A stretch of DNA of 64,000 nucleotides from Fasciolopsis buskii (taxonomy: Eukaryota; Platyhelminthes; Trematoda; Plagiorchiida; Fasciolidae), in assembly GCA_008360955.1 (NCBI GenBank), contig LUCM01006582.1, positions 131,155-195,154 of the forward strand. Reading direction: 5' to 3'. Below, piece after piece: positions 60,501 to 64,000 of this stretch. The notes beneath the pieces are model-generated. The model did not search any database. It had not been told where the DNA came from and was given only the letters and a program-made list of their open reading frames with translations. The position numbers were made by a program, and so were the translations under genes. Each line of letters opens with the position of its first letter. Within the stretch, counting starts at the first letter, position 1.

Positions 60501-62366
60501 TTAGCTCGTTTCATCTGCTTGTTACGCGTCATGGCCGACGGGGTAAATTCGAGTGCGAATCTCAGAGCACGCTTGCCTATCGCCCACTAACTTCTGTTAA
60601 TTACTGCGGTGGTAACGCAATATGTTTTTACAATTGGACCAAACTGGCATCTACCAGGTTTGTCTTCGACGCTCCTTTGGACTTGTGCGCACTCAGGTAC
60701 TGACCTAATAAAAAGTTGGTTTCGATGACCTGATAATATTCATCATCGGTAGGAAATAGGCCTGTATTGCTGTGAGTCATCGGATACCAATGCGTGCGTC
60801 GGATATGTGGCATTGCTTCAGGAAAATGACCTTCGAATCACCATAATTTGTGAACTGGAATACGATGTTTATTGATTGGCTGAACTTTGCAACCTTATAT
60901 TAGAAGGGAATGCGACTCAGCCCGCATCAGACCGTCGTTTTTGTTTGAGGAACTGGGAGAAAACGAACCGATAATTCCATTTCGTGAGCAATCTACTGCG
61001 CGCTTGGGAGAATGGCGCAAACATTTCTCGGGCAATGAAATGCAGTTAGTACACGCTAACAAAGACCACCGTGGGGTTGATAGCGGCAGAAGAAAAACAA
61101 AAAGAAGTGTTTCACAAATCAACTCACGTTTGTTTAAACGTGGCATCGAACAATTTAGGATGAAACGGTTGGTCCAATCCAAGAGACTCGCTGAAGACTA
61201 GGTTGAAGATCGAGTGGGCAGGAACAAAGGTATAATGTGTTAGACTAGCGAAAATACTTTCCAGTAAGATGCTTGGATGATTCAGAAAACCACTTAAAAC
61301 TAGGGAGTGTGAACAAGCCATGATTTTCACAGTCAACAGGAGGATGCGAATCTAAAGGAGACAAAAACACTAATTGCAATTTGAAGCCATTTCCAGCTGG
61401 CTTTAGGTTAGAAAGGCGATGAATCAAGGTGATTCGTTCCGTGTTAAACAGCAGAACGAGCTCCAATGTTTGCCGTCTCTCCTAACAAATTGCACACTAC
61501 AGCGAAAGAACTGAATTTACGAACTGGACAGATAGTGGATCCACAGCGGCGAGAAAAGAAAAGAATGTCGTGGTAGTCAATATACCAACTACAGTCTAAC
61601 TAAACAAGCACGCATTGTCCCTTTCTTTCCATCGAGCTGGCTGGAGAATCATCCGAACATCCAGCGGTTGAGTGACCGCGTGAGCAATGGTGAATGTAGT
61701 ATCAAAGTGGGTACAAATTACTAGACTTTGTTGGTCGGGTCACGTTTTGGGCATGGTGAGCAGGCTTTTGTCACACAGCGTCCTGTCTTCCGTTATTTCT
61801 TCAAACTGAAAGAAGGTATGTTGTCAGCATATTGCTTGGCGAGGCGAAATAAAAAGTTAAGTGAACTTGAGAAAGTGGGTGTCGCAAGCCTCCGCTACTG
61901 AGATCTGAAAGGTCCCTCAACCAACTGTATGAAGAAATTGGTGGATATGGCAGTGAACCGTGGATATTGGCAACCGTGTTGTCACCTATCAAATCAGGAT
62001 GGTCGGGAAACAGCTTCTGTACGTTTAGGCTATTCGATAATTTGGCCACTGTGGCAGTCTCTCCGAAGTCATTAAAGAGACTAAACAAAACTTGTCTGGA
62101 AAATTTATTTATATTGCGACTATATTGAACTATAATATGCTTGTTTTTGGAGAAATAAATCAGCTTTCGTTTTGCACCCTTTGGAAAAGTGAGTCAGTGA
62201 AGTAAACACACTCCTTTATTTTCAATTACAACGTTTGGATTATTCACAACGGTCTTTGCTTGACTTCGCGCACGGTCGACAATTTATCAAATGGCAGTTG
62301 AAGGATATGGCTCCTCGTGCTTTCACGGACGCGACAGTTCGCCGGTTCTATCAGAAGGATGTTCCG
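22827..62366 (+). CDS. DUF389-family multi-pass membrane protein (multi-exon, ends unresolved)
   Basis: Proposed join: 22827-22921, 31166-31288, 31738-31776, 31905-31986, 34840-34983, 36861-36966, 46602-46683, 49123-49267, 53725-53778, 56652-56840, 62298-62366 (the copy at 30189-31006 may replace the second to fourth exons). Every junction is GT..AG and the phases match throughout. What is seen: a soluble N-terminal part (VEFSVVGEEKMERILDRL), then a membrane domain with the family hallmarks LVTNSAGVVFASMLLSPLM, PTHEMKSRGQ, GNAISLSLLPPAVN and LGAFSFLLVTMNILLILVTG in the expected order, then a charged tail. What is known: DUF389 (PF04087) proteins are hydrophobic membrane proteins without an assigned biochemical function; the family is common in prokaryotes and patchy in invertebrates. 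What is inferred: a membrane protein with a regulatory N-terminal alpha/beta domain; substrate unknown. The start codon and stop codon were not located. Introns of up to 9.6 kb make it span at least 39.5 kb. Confidence 0.88.
23493..23590 (+). repeat. Single diverged arm of the 42.1-kb foldback repeat
   Basis: Shares ggacagaa, accgggtacgcat, caaccgcgaaaccag and tgtgtgctt with the right arm (reverse complement) of the foldback at 42.1-42.5 kb. It lacks the partner arm and the TA core, showing that the arm also exists alone as a dispersed repeat. Confidence 0.68.
29079..29240 (+). mobile_element. tRNA-derived SINE, copy 1
   Basis: Box A-like tgaccaagcgg and box B-like gattcaaatcc are spaced as in a tRNA, followed by a unique body (cttccccacttggga ... 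cccccttcctgaaaaatgatgtacaatg) and an A-rich end (aaaagaaaag). The body aligns clearly with 48003-48180. One mismatch in box A relative to TRGYNNARNNG. Confidence 0.78.
30189..30311 (+). CDS. DUF389 gene exon 'X', first tandem copy
   Basis: 123 nt, one leading base plus 40 codons plus two bases. It begins YFVSSLLDDSLSIYRMLERT and ends NNLSRTTVPLSAL. It is identical to the copy at 31166-31288. The donor is weak (TTGA followed by gtacga), so the 3' border rests mainly on phase agreement with the next exon (GA + G gives Glu). The conserved/diverged boundary between the two tandem copies falls at this border, which also supports it. The function of this stretch is not recognised; it links the N-terminal domain to the membrane domain. 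Confidence 0.5.
30758..30796 (+). CDS. DUF389 gene exon 'Y' (39-nt micro-exon), first tandem copy
   Basis: Acceptor ctttaaatctcag, donor gtaagt. The exon reads VIEPTAFVYKRV plus partial codons (phase 2 to phase 2). Identical in the second copy. Its two trailing bases (AA) join the G of the next exon to give Lys. Strong donor and phase agreement on both sides make it convincing despite its small size. Confidence 0.65.
30925..31006 (+). CDS. DUF389 gene exon 'Z', first tandem copy
   Basis: Acceptor actctgaatatcag, donor gtgagt; 82 nt. It reads PQKSGAVSQVAFQDFLRSLK then SRLCVAQ and ends in phase 0. The end (F..SLKSRL.VAQ) followed by the next exon's VYNEI matches the conserved 'IKSRLTVAEV' segment immediately before the first membrane helix of DUF389 proteins. 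Identical in the second copy at 31905-31986. Confidence 0.72.
31155..31155. other. Single-base assembly gap (N)
   Basis: The only ambiguous base in the window. It lies exactly at the junction of the tandem copies, marking a scaffold join rather than a sequenced base. Confidence 0.95.
31166..31288 (+). CDS. DUF389 gene exon 'X', second tandem copy
   Basis: Same 123-nt sequence as 30189-30311, eleven bases after the single N at 31155. The open frame continues past the donor to 31424 in this copy only; in the first copy a 2-base deletion closes it. Most changes between copies beyond the donor would alter amino acids, so the extension looks intronic rather than coding. Confidence 0.5.
31738..31776 (+). 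CDS. DUF389 gene exon 'Y', second tandem copy
   Basis: Identical to 30758-30796 with the same acceptor and gtaagt donor. This copy lies on the side contiguous with the rest of the gene, so it is the one used in the proposed join. Confidence 0.68.
31905..31986 (+). CDS. DUF389 gene exon 'Z', second tandem copy
   Basis: Identical to 30925-31006. It ends in phase 0 (CAG then gtgagt) and joins 34840 in phase, giving SRLCVAQ-VYNEINQRG, the pre-membrane segment of the family. Confidence 0.76.
32713..32770 (+). repeat. Imperfect (GT)n tract
   Basis: Degenerate gtgcgtgcgtgtttgtgcg pattern; it explains the C/V/R-rich frame on one strand and the T/H-rich frame on the other. Confidence 0.85.
33875..34011 (+). 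CDS. Candidate first coding exon (alternative start, or nested gene)
   Basis: From ATG at 33875 the frame reads MEQNSRDLAIEQTNVEFNKM, then SLQNSRSEGS, then REMEVVLATAEQFKT, ending in phase 2 at a canonical donor (ACAAG then gtgagg). Third positions are GC-richer than the surroundings, as in the sure exons. A TGA lies in frame just upstream, so this would be a first exon. It cannot splice between DUF389 exons Z and the 34840 exon, because the phases disagree. It does join 34578 in frame. No family recognised; the sequence is hydrophilic and helix-prone. Confidence 0.38.
34578..34683 (+). CDS. Candidate second exon of the alternative start (3' border unclear)
   Basis: After AG at 34576-34577 the frame reads (S)DEELLAVIKARSYEFNLL, continuing SDKWLPFNP. 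It joins the exon at 33875-34011 in phase (AG + T gives Ser). Possible donors are weak (gtgtat at 34684, phase 0). The frame is open without interruption from here through the DUF389 exon at 34840-34983, so the two could also form one long exon. This would create a DUF389 isoform lacking the soluble N-terminal domain. Confidence 0.3.
34840..34983 (+). CDS. DUF389 gene exon: first membrane helices and SPLM motif
   Basis: Acceptor cttcttctctatttttctcggaag, donor gtaagc; 144 nt, phase 0 to 0. It reads VYNEINQRGTFDMNYLCFLI, then CAAVVADVALVTNSA, then GVVFASMLLSPLM. The pattern helix - 'GL.T.S..VV.ASML.SPLM' is the best-known signature of DUF389 and was the anchor for the whole gene model. The same frame stays open upstream to 34578, which could mean an alternative, longer 5' exon. 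Confidence 0.9.
34984..36860 (+). other. Intron of the DUF389 gene (1.9 kb)
   Basis: Begins gtaagc, ends aag. No repeat or exon recognised inside; a run of nine or so G lies near 36585. Confidence 0.75.
36861..36966 (+). CDS. DUF389 gene exon: segment after SPLM
   Basis: Acceptor tttgttgataaag, donor gtgagt; 106 nt, phase 0 to 1. It reads DPIVCILFGLNLREPHMLKK then GIKNTAISLILCVGLG. Joined to the previous exon it gives SPLMDPIVCILFGL, equivalent to the family's 'SPLMGPI...GL..GD...L..GL.N' stretch. Confidence 0.88.
38179..38287 (+). CDS. Candidate exon of a nested gene: membrane segment
   Basis: After an acceptor (attgaactacttctaag) the frame reads FLLLITFASQIRVKYQ, then MRSNLGTRRLEFLFHSGLCK, ending in phase 0 at a strong donor gtaggt. 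The open frame extends upstream through more hydrophobic residues (LRLLILAIIIELLLS), so the true 5' border may lie before 38179. It splices in phase to 38651. It sits in the 9.6-kb DUF389 intron, on the same strand. Not recognised. Confidence 0.4.
38651..38920 (+). CDS. Candidate terminal exon: cysteine-rich extracellular-type tail
   Basis: Acceptor ttaactgataatatcttcag, then 89 codons to a TAG at 38918. It begins GADNLCETYFFPNHKSCAPA and IGSCYFSPLTNT, with five cysteines in all and two N-glycosylation sequons (NET, NQS), and ends IYQHICER. Codon use is GC-rich at third positions. A poly(A) signal follows 73 bases after the stop. It joins the membrane-segment exon at 38179-38287 in phase 0, suggesting a membrane-anchored protein with a cysteine-rich outer domain. 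It does not fit between DUF389 exons, so it is a nested gene or an alternative 3' end. No family recognised. Confidence 0.48.
   Translation, partial: GADNLCETYFFPNHKSCAPAIGSCYFSPLTNTVGVSNNETNSAICADNLLSSLDIVNQSVDPSVQMFFNVKTVFASGTVSTIYQHICER
38994..38999 (+). terminator. Poly(A) signal AATAAA of the nested gene
   Basis: Canonical AATAAA 73 bases after the stop codon at 38918-38920. Common by chance in AT-rich DNA, so its weight comes from the position. Confidence 0.42.
40683..40820 (+). CDS. Possible short secreted peptide
   Basis: ATG at 40683 opens a 45-codon frame: MKTTVIFKLLICVGFVNP then ATSASLSSLAPDVGDR. It has a basic n-region, a hydrophobic core and a small-residue cleavage region like a signal peptide. 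No splice or poly(A) support was found, and short hydrophobic frames arise readily in AT-rich DNA. Confidence 0.18.
   Translation: MKTTVIFKLLICVGFVNPATSASLSSLAPDVGDRIFIARRQLSNF
41935..41965 (+). repeat. (GATT)n tract
   Basis: Five tandem gatt units followed by gactgac. Similar to the tetranucleotide mosaic at 50.2-51.0 kb. Confidence 0.85.
42111..42469. mobile_element. Foldback element: 160-bp inverted repeat around a TA core
   Basis: The left arm (42111-42281) and right arm (42302-42469) are near-perfect reverse complements over about 160 bp, sharing ctggtgagaaat, aagagag...cgggtacgc, cctgacgagcgacaata and cgtgtgctcccggg. They are separated by a short (TA)n tract. Either a nonautonomous foldback/MITE-like element or two head-to-head copies of one repeat. 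No coding capacity. Confidence 0.85.
42477..42501. repeat. (TA)n microsatellite
   Basis: Uninterrupted AT run lying next to the right end of the foldback element. Confidence 0.95.
42796..42846 (+). repeat. Imperfect (GT)n tract
   Basis: Alternating gtgtgtgcgggtgtgtctg pattern in the 9.6-kb DUF389 intron. Confidence 0.88.
46602..46683 (+). CDS. DUF389 gene exon: PT.EM.SR loop
   Basis: Acceptor catttctttccgaccatatag, donor gtgcgt; 82 nt, two leading bases, 26 codons, two trailing bases. It reads LTFGYVAHSVSNFERVSPYP then THEMKSR. The P-T-x-E-M-x-S-R motif is the conserved loop of the family directly before the next helix. It supplies exactly the phase needed between 36966 and 49123, across a 9.6-kb and a 2.4-kb intron. 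Confidence 0.85.
46684..49122 (+). other. Intron of the DUF389 gene (2.4 kb) carrying a SINE
   Basis: Begins gtgcgt, ends cgcag. The SINE at 48.0 kb lies in sense orientation. A 122-codon + strand frame at 47267-47635 shows no motif. Confidence 0.75.
48003..48185 (+). mobile_element. tRNA-derived SINE, copy 2
   Basis: Box A tggccaaacgg (48012-48022) fits TRGYNNARNNG exactly. Box B gattcgaatcc (48056-48066) differs from GGTTCGANTCC at one base. The same body as copy 1 follows (cttccccactcgg ... cacccttcctgaaaattgatgtacattg), then an A-rich tail (aaagataaaaagaaaaag). Better preserved than the copy at 29.1 kb, so probably younger. Confidence 0.82.
49123..49267 (+). CDS. DUF389 gene exon: SLLPPAVN core
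   Basis: Acceptor tcatttatttgaacgcag, donor gtaagt; 145 nt. It reads GQVISFLASMLVASFSGISV, AFATLSKRVAALIGNAI, then SLSLLPPAVNC. 'R(GQ)....L....VA..SG...A......L.G.AISLSLLPPAVN' is the most diagnostic block of DUF389. Ends in phase 0. Confidence 0.92.
50140..50990 (+). repeat. Tetranucleotide mosaic (GACT/GATT flanks, GATA core, TA-rich palindromic centre)
   Basis: About 850 bp of degenerate four-base repeats: GACT/GGCT units at 50150-50175, GATT/GACC at 50280-50340, GATA/GATG at 50340-50520, a TA/TGCA-rich near-palindromic stretch at 50525-50610, GATA again to 50840, then GATT/GACT to 50990. The symmetrical order suggests expansion outward from one centre. No coding potential. Confidence 0.88.
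52690..52926 (+). mobile_element. LINE reverse-transcriptase fragment (post-active-site region)
   Basis: The frame reads RLLFDNQTQAQKTVIQSC, then FQAGNSSRYLGLIYTSGAKS and AKIRMLFAGVTDL. It matches the LINE segment 'K.LL..........F.YLGS.IS..G....EI..RI.KAR.AF..L..L' downstream of YADD. No further RT blocks were recognised on either side, so this is an isolated fragment inside the DUF389 intron. Confidence 0.6.
53287..53613 (-). CDS. Antisense open frame, protein-like, unidentified
   Basis: Open for 108 codons on the - strand, ending in TGA. It includes EKLCGRLFSKQNWVAIHTIV, later MDLDGVELKWSCPMEKSEYL and ADPSKEAIKERHEICKAL. Composition and codon use look like real protein rather than antisense noise. 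A possible acceptor (gacaaaaggttag) lies at its 5' edge. It could be a 3' exon of a - strand gene nested in the DUF389 gene together with 53851-54177, or an old retrocopy. No family recognised. Confidence 0.35.
   Translation of the reverse strand, partial: VFHSNTTGIRDEKLCGRLFSKQNWVAIHTIVQYILNKTVFKLETPELKQMDLDGVELKWSCPMEKSEYLGGTRSQNWSTRGNFADPSKEAIKERHEICKALRTFSGVK
53725..53778 (+). CDS. DUF389 gene exon: short hydrophobic exon
   Basis: Acceptor ccactttacctttcag, donor gttggt (weak); 54 nt, phase 0 to 0. It reads GQLLLLSLLASSPTVTGE. In the family, PPAVN is followed by a short hydrophobic stretch of the form (G/A)LLW; position, phase and hydrophobicity all fit. It may be antisense to the intron of a possible - strand gene (see 53287-53613 and 53851-54177). 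Confidence 0.6.
53851..54177 (-). CDS. Antisense open frame starting MGNC, unidentified
   Basis: 108 codons from ATG to TGA: MGNCSSVQVIDRPILIERVT, then KLSQWLYRLINHSATLPDW, later KNALIIGGKPKLGDDKF. The MGNCS start resembles an N-myristoylation/palmitoylation signal, which is inference. A gtaaag inside the frame (after DDKF) could be a donor toward 53287-53613, but the phases do not obviously agree. No family recognised; a degraded mobile-element fragment is the main alternative. Confidence 0.33.
   Translation of the reverse strand: MGNCSSVQVIDRPILIERVTKLSQWLYRLINHSATLPDWIACESYSGGSYIPVLTVLPVSNQRCLSQITPSYPKNALIIGGKPKLGDDKFCKGLLLKIFPDASSLILK
55775..55990 (+). repeat. (CATA)n microsatellite with CACA interruptions
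   Basis: About 60 bases of pure cata units (55858-55920) plus imperfect flanks. Open frames on both strands (Tyr/Val/Cys-rich and His/Thr/Tyr/Ile-rich) are repeat artefacts. Confidence 0.96.
56652..56840 (+). CDS. DUF389 gene exon: last membrane helix
   Basis: Acceptor ctctttcatgcatattttgcag; 189 nt, phase 0. It contains AKLEDLNMTLTRCTYPWVRD, an acidic loop (YVDDSCEASKEFAM), then LGAFSFLLVTMNILLILVTG. The helix with the N in 'MNILLI' is the conserved C-terminal helix of the family. Two donors lie nine bases apart and both keep phase 0: gtaaac (exon end 56831) and the better gtaggt (exon end 56840), so the protein may or may not carry an extra VNT. The longer in-frame open stretch from 56505 to 57062 is intron on both sides. 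Confidence 0.88.
57370..57435 (-). mobile_element. Possible decayed tRNA-derived SINE head
   Basis: On the - strand tggtaaagcgg fits box A exactly and gatgcaaatcc resembles a degraded box B. The region between resembles the tRNA head of the 29.1/48.0 kb family, but no SINE body was recognised. Confidence 0.3.
58590..58700. repeat. GC-rich island with internal direct repeat, probable mobile element
   Basis: Markedly GC-rich against AT-rich surroundings. It contains aaagtatcgcatgg and aaggtatcgcacgg about 25 bases apart, and the ends (agccccgccc ... ggtggggct) can pair. No family recognised. Confidence 0.4.
59430..59590 (+). mobile_element. tRNA-like SINE of a second family
   Basis: Box B ggttcgagtcc (59528-59538) is a perfect match. 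Box A tgacgcagtag (59475-59485) has one mismatch. Spacing of 42 bases is compatible with a tRNA-like promoter. The body differs from the 29.1/48.0 kb family (ccagttgtacccgaagaac). A functional tRNA is unlikely because no acceptor stem is evident. Confidence 0.55.
60153..60250 (+). CDS. Candidate alternative C-terminal exon, basic and serine-rich
   Basis: After a plausible acceptor (gtttgcttcgctag) the frame reads GCPFRRLKRRAKKIQRR, then a run of five serines, DGVPPPEST and a stop at 60248-60250. Codon use looks coding. It would need a phase-1 donor from the previous exon (a weak gttata at 56824 would serve), so it conflicts with the exon at 62298. It could be an alternative last exon or a chance open frame starting at the ATG at 60137. 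Confidence 0.27.
61625..62020 (+). mobile_element. LINE 3' end fragment, second copy
   Basis: It reads SWRII..., WVQITRLCWSGHVLGM, then after frameshifts LSELEKVGVASLRY, DLKGPSTNCMKKLVDMAVN and RGYWQPCCHL. It aligns base by base with 6180-6310 (shared 'ggatatggcagtgaaccgtg' region), though clearly diverged. Further decayed than the copy at 6.0 kb. Confidence 0.82.
62298..62366 (+). CDS. DUF389 gene exon: charged C-terminal tail
   Basis: Acceptor atttatcaaatggcag, donor gtaagt; 69 nt, phase 0 to 0. It reads LKDMAPRAFTDATVRRFYQK then DVP. Joined to ..LVTGYTVNT it gives the short basic tail seen after the last helix in invertebrate DUF389 proteins ('K.KE(V/I)AP...FW..D'), an assignment from memory of the family pattern. 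The frame upstream of the acceptor is also open, so the exon could start further 5'. The stop codon lies in a later exon. Confidence 0.62.
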
Positions 62367-64000
62367 GTAAGTAAACTGGGTTATTCTTATTAAAAATTAG
62401 CAATATGACCAACTTTTACTTGTGTAATTTGTTTTGCTATGGGTTTATTGTGTTAAATAAATCTCAAACGTATTTAATTCCCCCCTACTGAGAAGTGGTT
62501 GGCCAAACCAGCAAGTAAAAAATACATGAATACTGTTGCCCCTTTATCAGTCTTATGTGCTTTTACAAACTCAAATTTAAATAACAACATTTTCAAAGGA
62601 ATCTTCGCAGAGAGGCTTCGGTCTCGATTAGATTTGTCATGATGTCCCACTGGAACTTGGCAACATGACAGTGTGTACATCATCTGTTATATCTTTTGGG
62701 ATTTCAGATGACACTGTAAACCCAATACAAGCGAGATGTTCATATTTCATGGATAATTGAAGAATCACATTGGTCTCAAAATCTAATCCTTGTTTAGGGA
62801 ATGTCTGTATGCATGCCTGTCAGCCGTGACAACATCTTGACATAAAACACCCTAGGCTATCTAGGTCCAGAAGAAAGTTTCCAAGGTTTAAGGGGATTAA
62901 TCGACAACATGTAATGAATTTTAAGCACTCTTAGCAGGTTGCTATCTAATTGGCCTAGTAGCATTAGATCATGGCGCGATTCGAACCATAGCAAATAACG
63001 TGAATTATGCTGCGATATGTTTGTCTAATTTAAGCAAGAAACCAGTGATCATTGAATGAATTGTCCGAACACGGCCCCGGTATGGTAGATCAGCTGATAG
63101 GGCATGCACAATACTGAATTGACGCCGGAGTCCATGCGGCTTTTAAGGTCCCGCTACCGGTCAGATTCATGCACGCTTGGACCACTCCGCAATTCTTTAA
63201 CAATAACAAGCCACACATTCCATAAATAACCTGTCCCAACAGACGAAAGGTTAAACTAAACAAGGAAAAAGTAGGCTAGTTGAGGTTTAAAAAGTTGCCG
63301 AAGTTTTCTCCTTCTCAGAAAAATGTCAGAAAAGTGTGCTAGATATTCAGATTCTCGAGTCGCACATAACAGGACTGGAGAGAATAACAATGCTCGTTGT
63401 TCATCGAGAAATCGCAAGACACGTTTGCATACCGGACGTATTAGATAGATTCTCAATAAAAACCGACATCATTATATATATATAGTCATTGTTAATCATA
63501 ATGCATTCTTAATCTTCTGGGATTCTAGGACTTATAAAGTATAAAGGATTATCAACAAATATCATGAAGTTATTTACTGATGCCTCTGATTTTGTTTGTA
63601 TTTAGGTTGTGATAAGGCAAATTAAACACAAATTTTCTGGGTTGACAGGGTAAATCCGTCTGAATATGAAAGTAGAATGTTAAAAGGGGCATAAAATTTA
63701 TATTTCACGATTTGGAAGGGTCGCAGGATTGACCCTAGTCTACATTCTCAAACGCTTATTAGGTTGCTTTTTCGACGGAAGCACTTATTTTATCAAATTC
63801 ACTATCAAAATTTTCAGTTGTACTTAAAGCCTGAAGCTGATATGTCAATAAGTGATACATTTTGAACTTACTAGAGTTTACTAGAAATTAGTGATTAAGG
63901 GATTTTCTTTGGCAGTGATCGTGGCCTACATCAAAGTCAAGGTCACTCAAGCAAGCGGCGGCAATCGTTTGTTGTCGTCGAGACAACGAAATATTGGGCC
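62367..64000 (+). other. 3' region of the DUF389 gene, end unresolved
   Basis: Begins with the gtaagt donor. Two acceptors (62707 and 63917) are candidates for the last exon. The sequence after 63917 is open to the window edge in two frames, one reading VIVAYIKVKVTQASGGNRLL, so a coding exon may cross the edge. Confidence 0.5.
62708..62719 (+). CDS. Possible terminal micro-exon of the DUF389 gene
   Basis: A good acceptor (atcttttgggatttcag) is followed in the required phase by ATG ACA CTG TAA, which would end the protein ..YQKDVPMTL. This is one option only. A second acceptor at 63917 (gattttctttggcag) would give an immediate TGA in the same phase. Very short, so weakly supported. Confidence 0.2.
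   Translation: MTL

Larger units (their letters stand above)
56841..62297 (+). other. Intron of the DUF389 gene (5.5 kb)
   Basis: Begins gtaggt, ends ggcag. Contains SINE-like sequence (57.4 and 59.5 kb), the GC-rich island, the candidate exon at 60.15 kb and a LINE 3' end. A + strand frame at 60887-61201 includes a segment (LGEWRKHFSG) faintly like the LINE linker before RT. Confidence 0.55.

Noticed and set aside
62950..63190. tRNA-like words (ggttcgaatcg on the - strand near 62985; gtagatcagctgatagggcatgcac near 63088)
   Set aside because: Partners at correct spacing could not be found, so no tRNA or SINE is called.
1..64000. Prokaryotic systems (operons, CRISPR arrays, defence islands, prophage)
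   Set aside because: No tightly packed genes, no spaced direct repeats; all recognisable coding sequence is in short spliced exons.

Overview
The window looks like nuclear DNA of a flatworm (Platyhelminthes), probably a parasitic trematode or cestode with large introns. Three observations support this: coding sequence is broken into short exons with GT..AG junctions separated by introns of 0.1 to about 10 kb; the intergenic and intronic DNA is AT-rich and microsatellite-rich; and the decayed LINE relics end in the C-terminal signature familiar from flatworm non-LTR retrotransposons (GWGP.D ... MA.NR.QW). The genus cannot be fixed from the sequence. Nothing prokaryotic (operons, CRISPR, phage) is present.

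The main gene runs on the + strand over at least 22.8-62.4 kb. I assembled it by hand from short exons whose reading phases agree at every junction. It encodes a multi-pass membrane protein of the DUF389 family (PF04087), an uncharacterised family common in bacteria and archaea and patchily present in invertebrates. Eleven exon units are proposed: 22827-22921; a three-exon group present twice (30189-30311, 30758-30796, 30925-31006, and again 31166-31288, 31738-31776, 31905-31986); then 34840-34983, 36861-36966, 46602-46683, 49123-49267, 53725-53778, 56652-56840 and 62298-62366. The first and last coding exons were not found with certainty, so the gene may extend past one or both edges.

The three-exon group lies in a tandem repeat of about 977 bp whose junction is a single N (31155). 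This is best read as two overlapping contig ends (two haplotypes) left unmerged by the assembler. The two copies are almost identical except for a patch of about 130 bp.

Other coding candidates are weaker. They are a possible nested + strand gene ending in a cysteine-rich exon with a poly(A) signal (38179-38920), an alternative N-terminal open frame (33875-34011 plus 34578 onward) in frame with a DUF389 exon, two protein-like antisense frames (53287-53613 and 53851-54177) flanking a DUF389 exon, and a small two-exon candidate at 8163-8376.

Region by region: 0-6 kb has no recognised feature. 6.0-6.3 kb is a LINE 3' end. 12.8-15.5 kb is a decayed but nearly full-length LINE on the - strand. 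22.8-62.4 kb is the DUF389 gene, with introns holding two copies of a tRNA-derived SINE (29.1 and 48.0 kb), a 360-bp foldback element (42.1-42.5 kb) with a relative at 23.5 kb, a LINE fragment (52.7 kb), tetranucleotide mosaics (50.2-51.0 kb), a CATA microsatellite (55.8 kb), a second SINE family (59.5 kb) and a LINE 3' end (61.6-62.0 kb).
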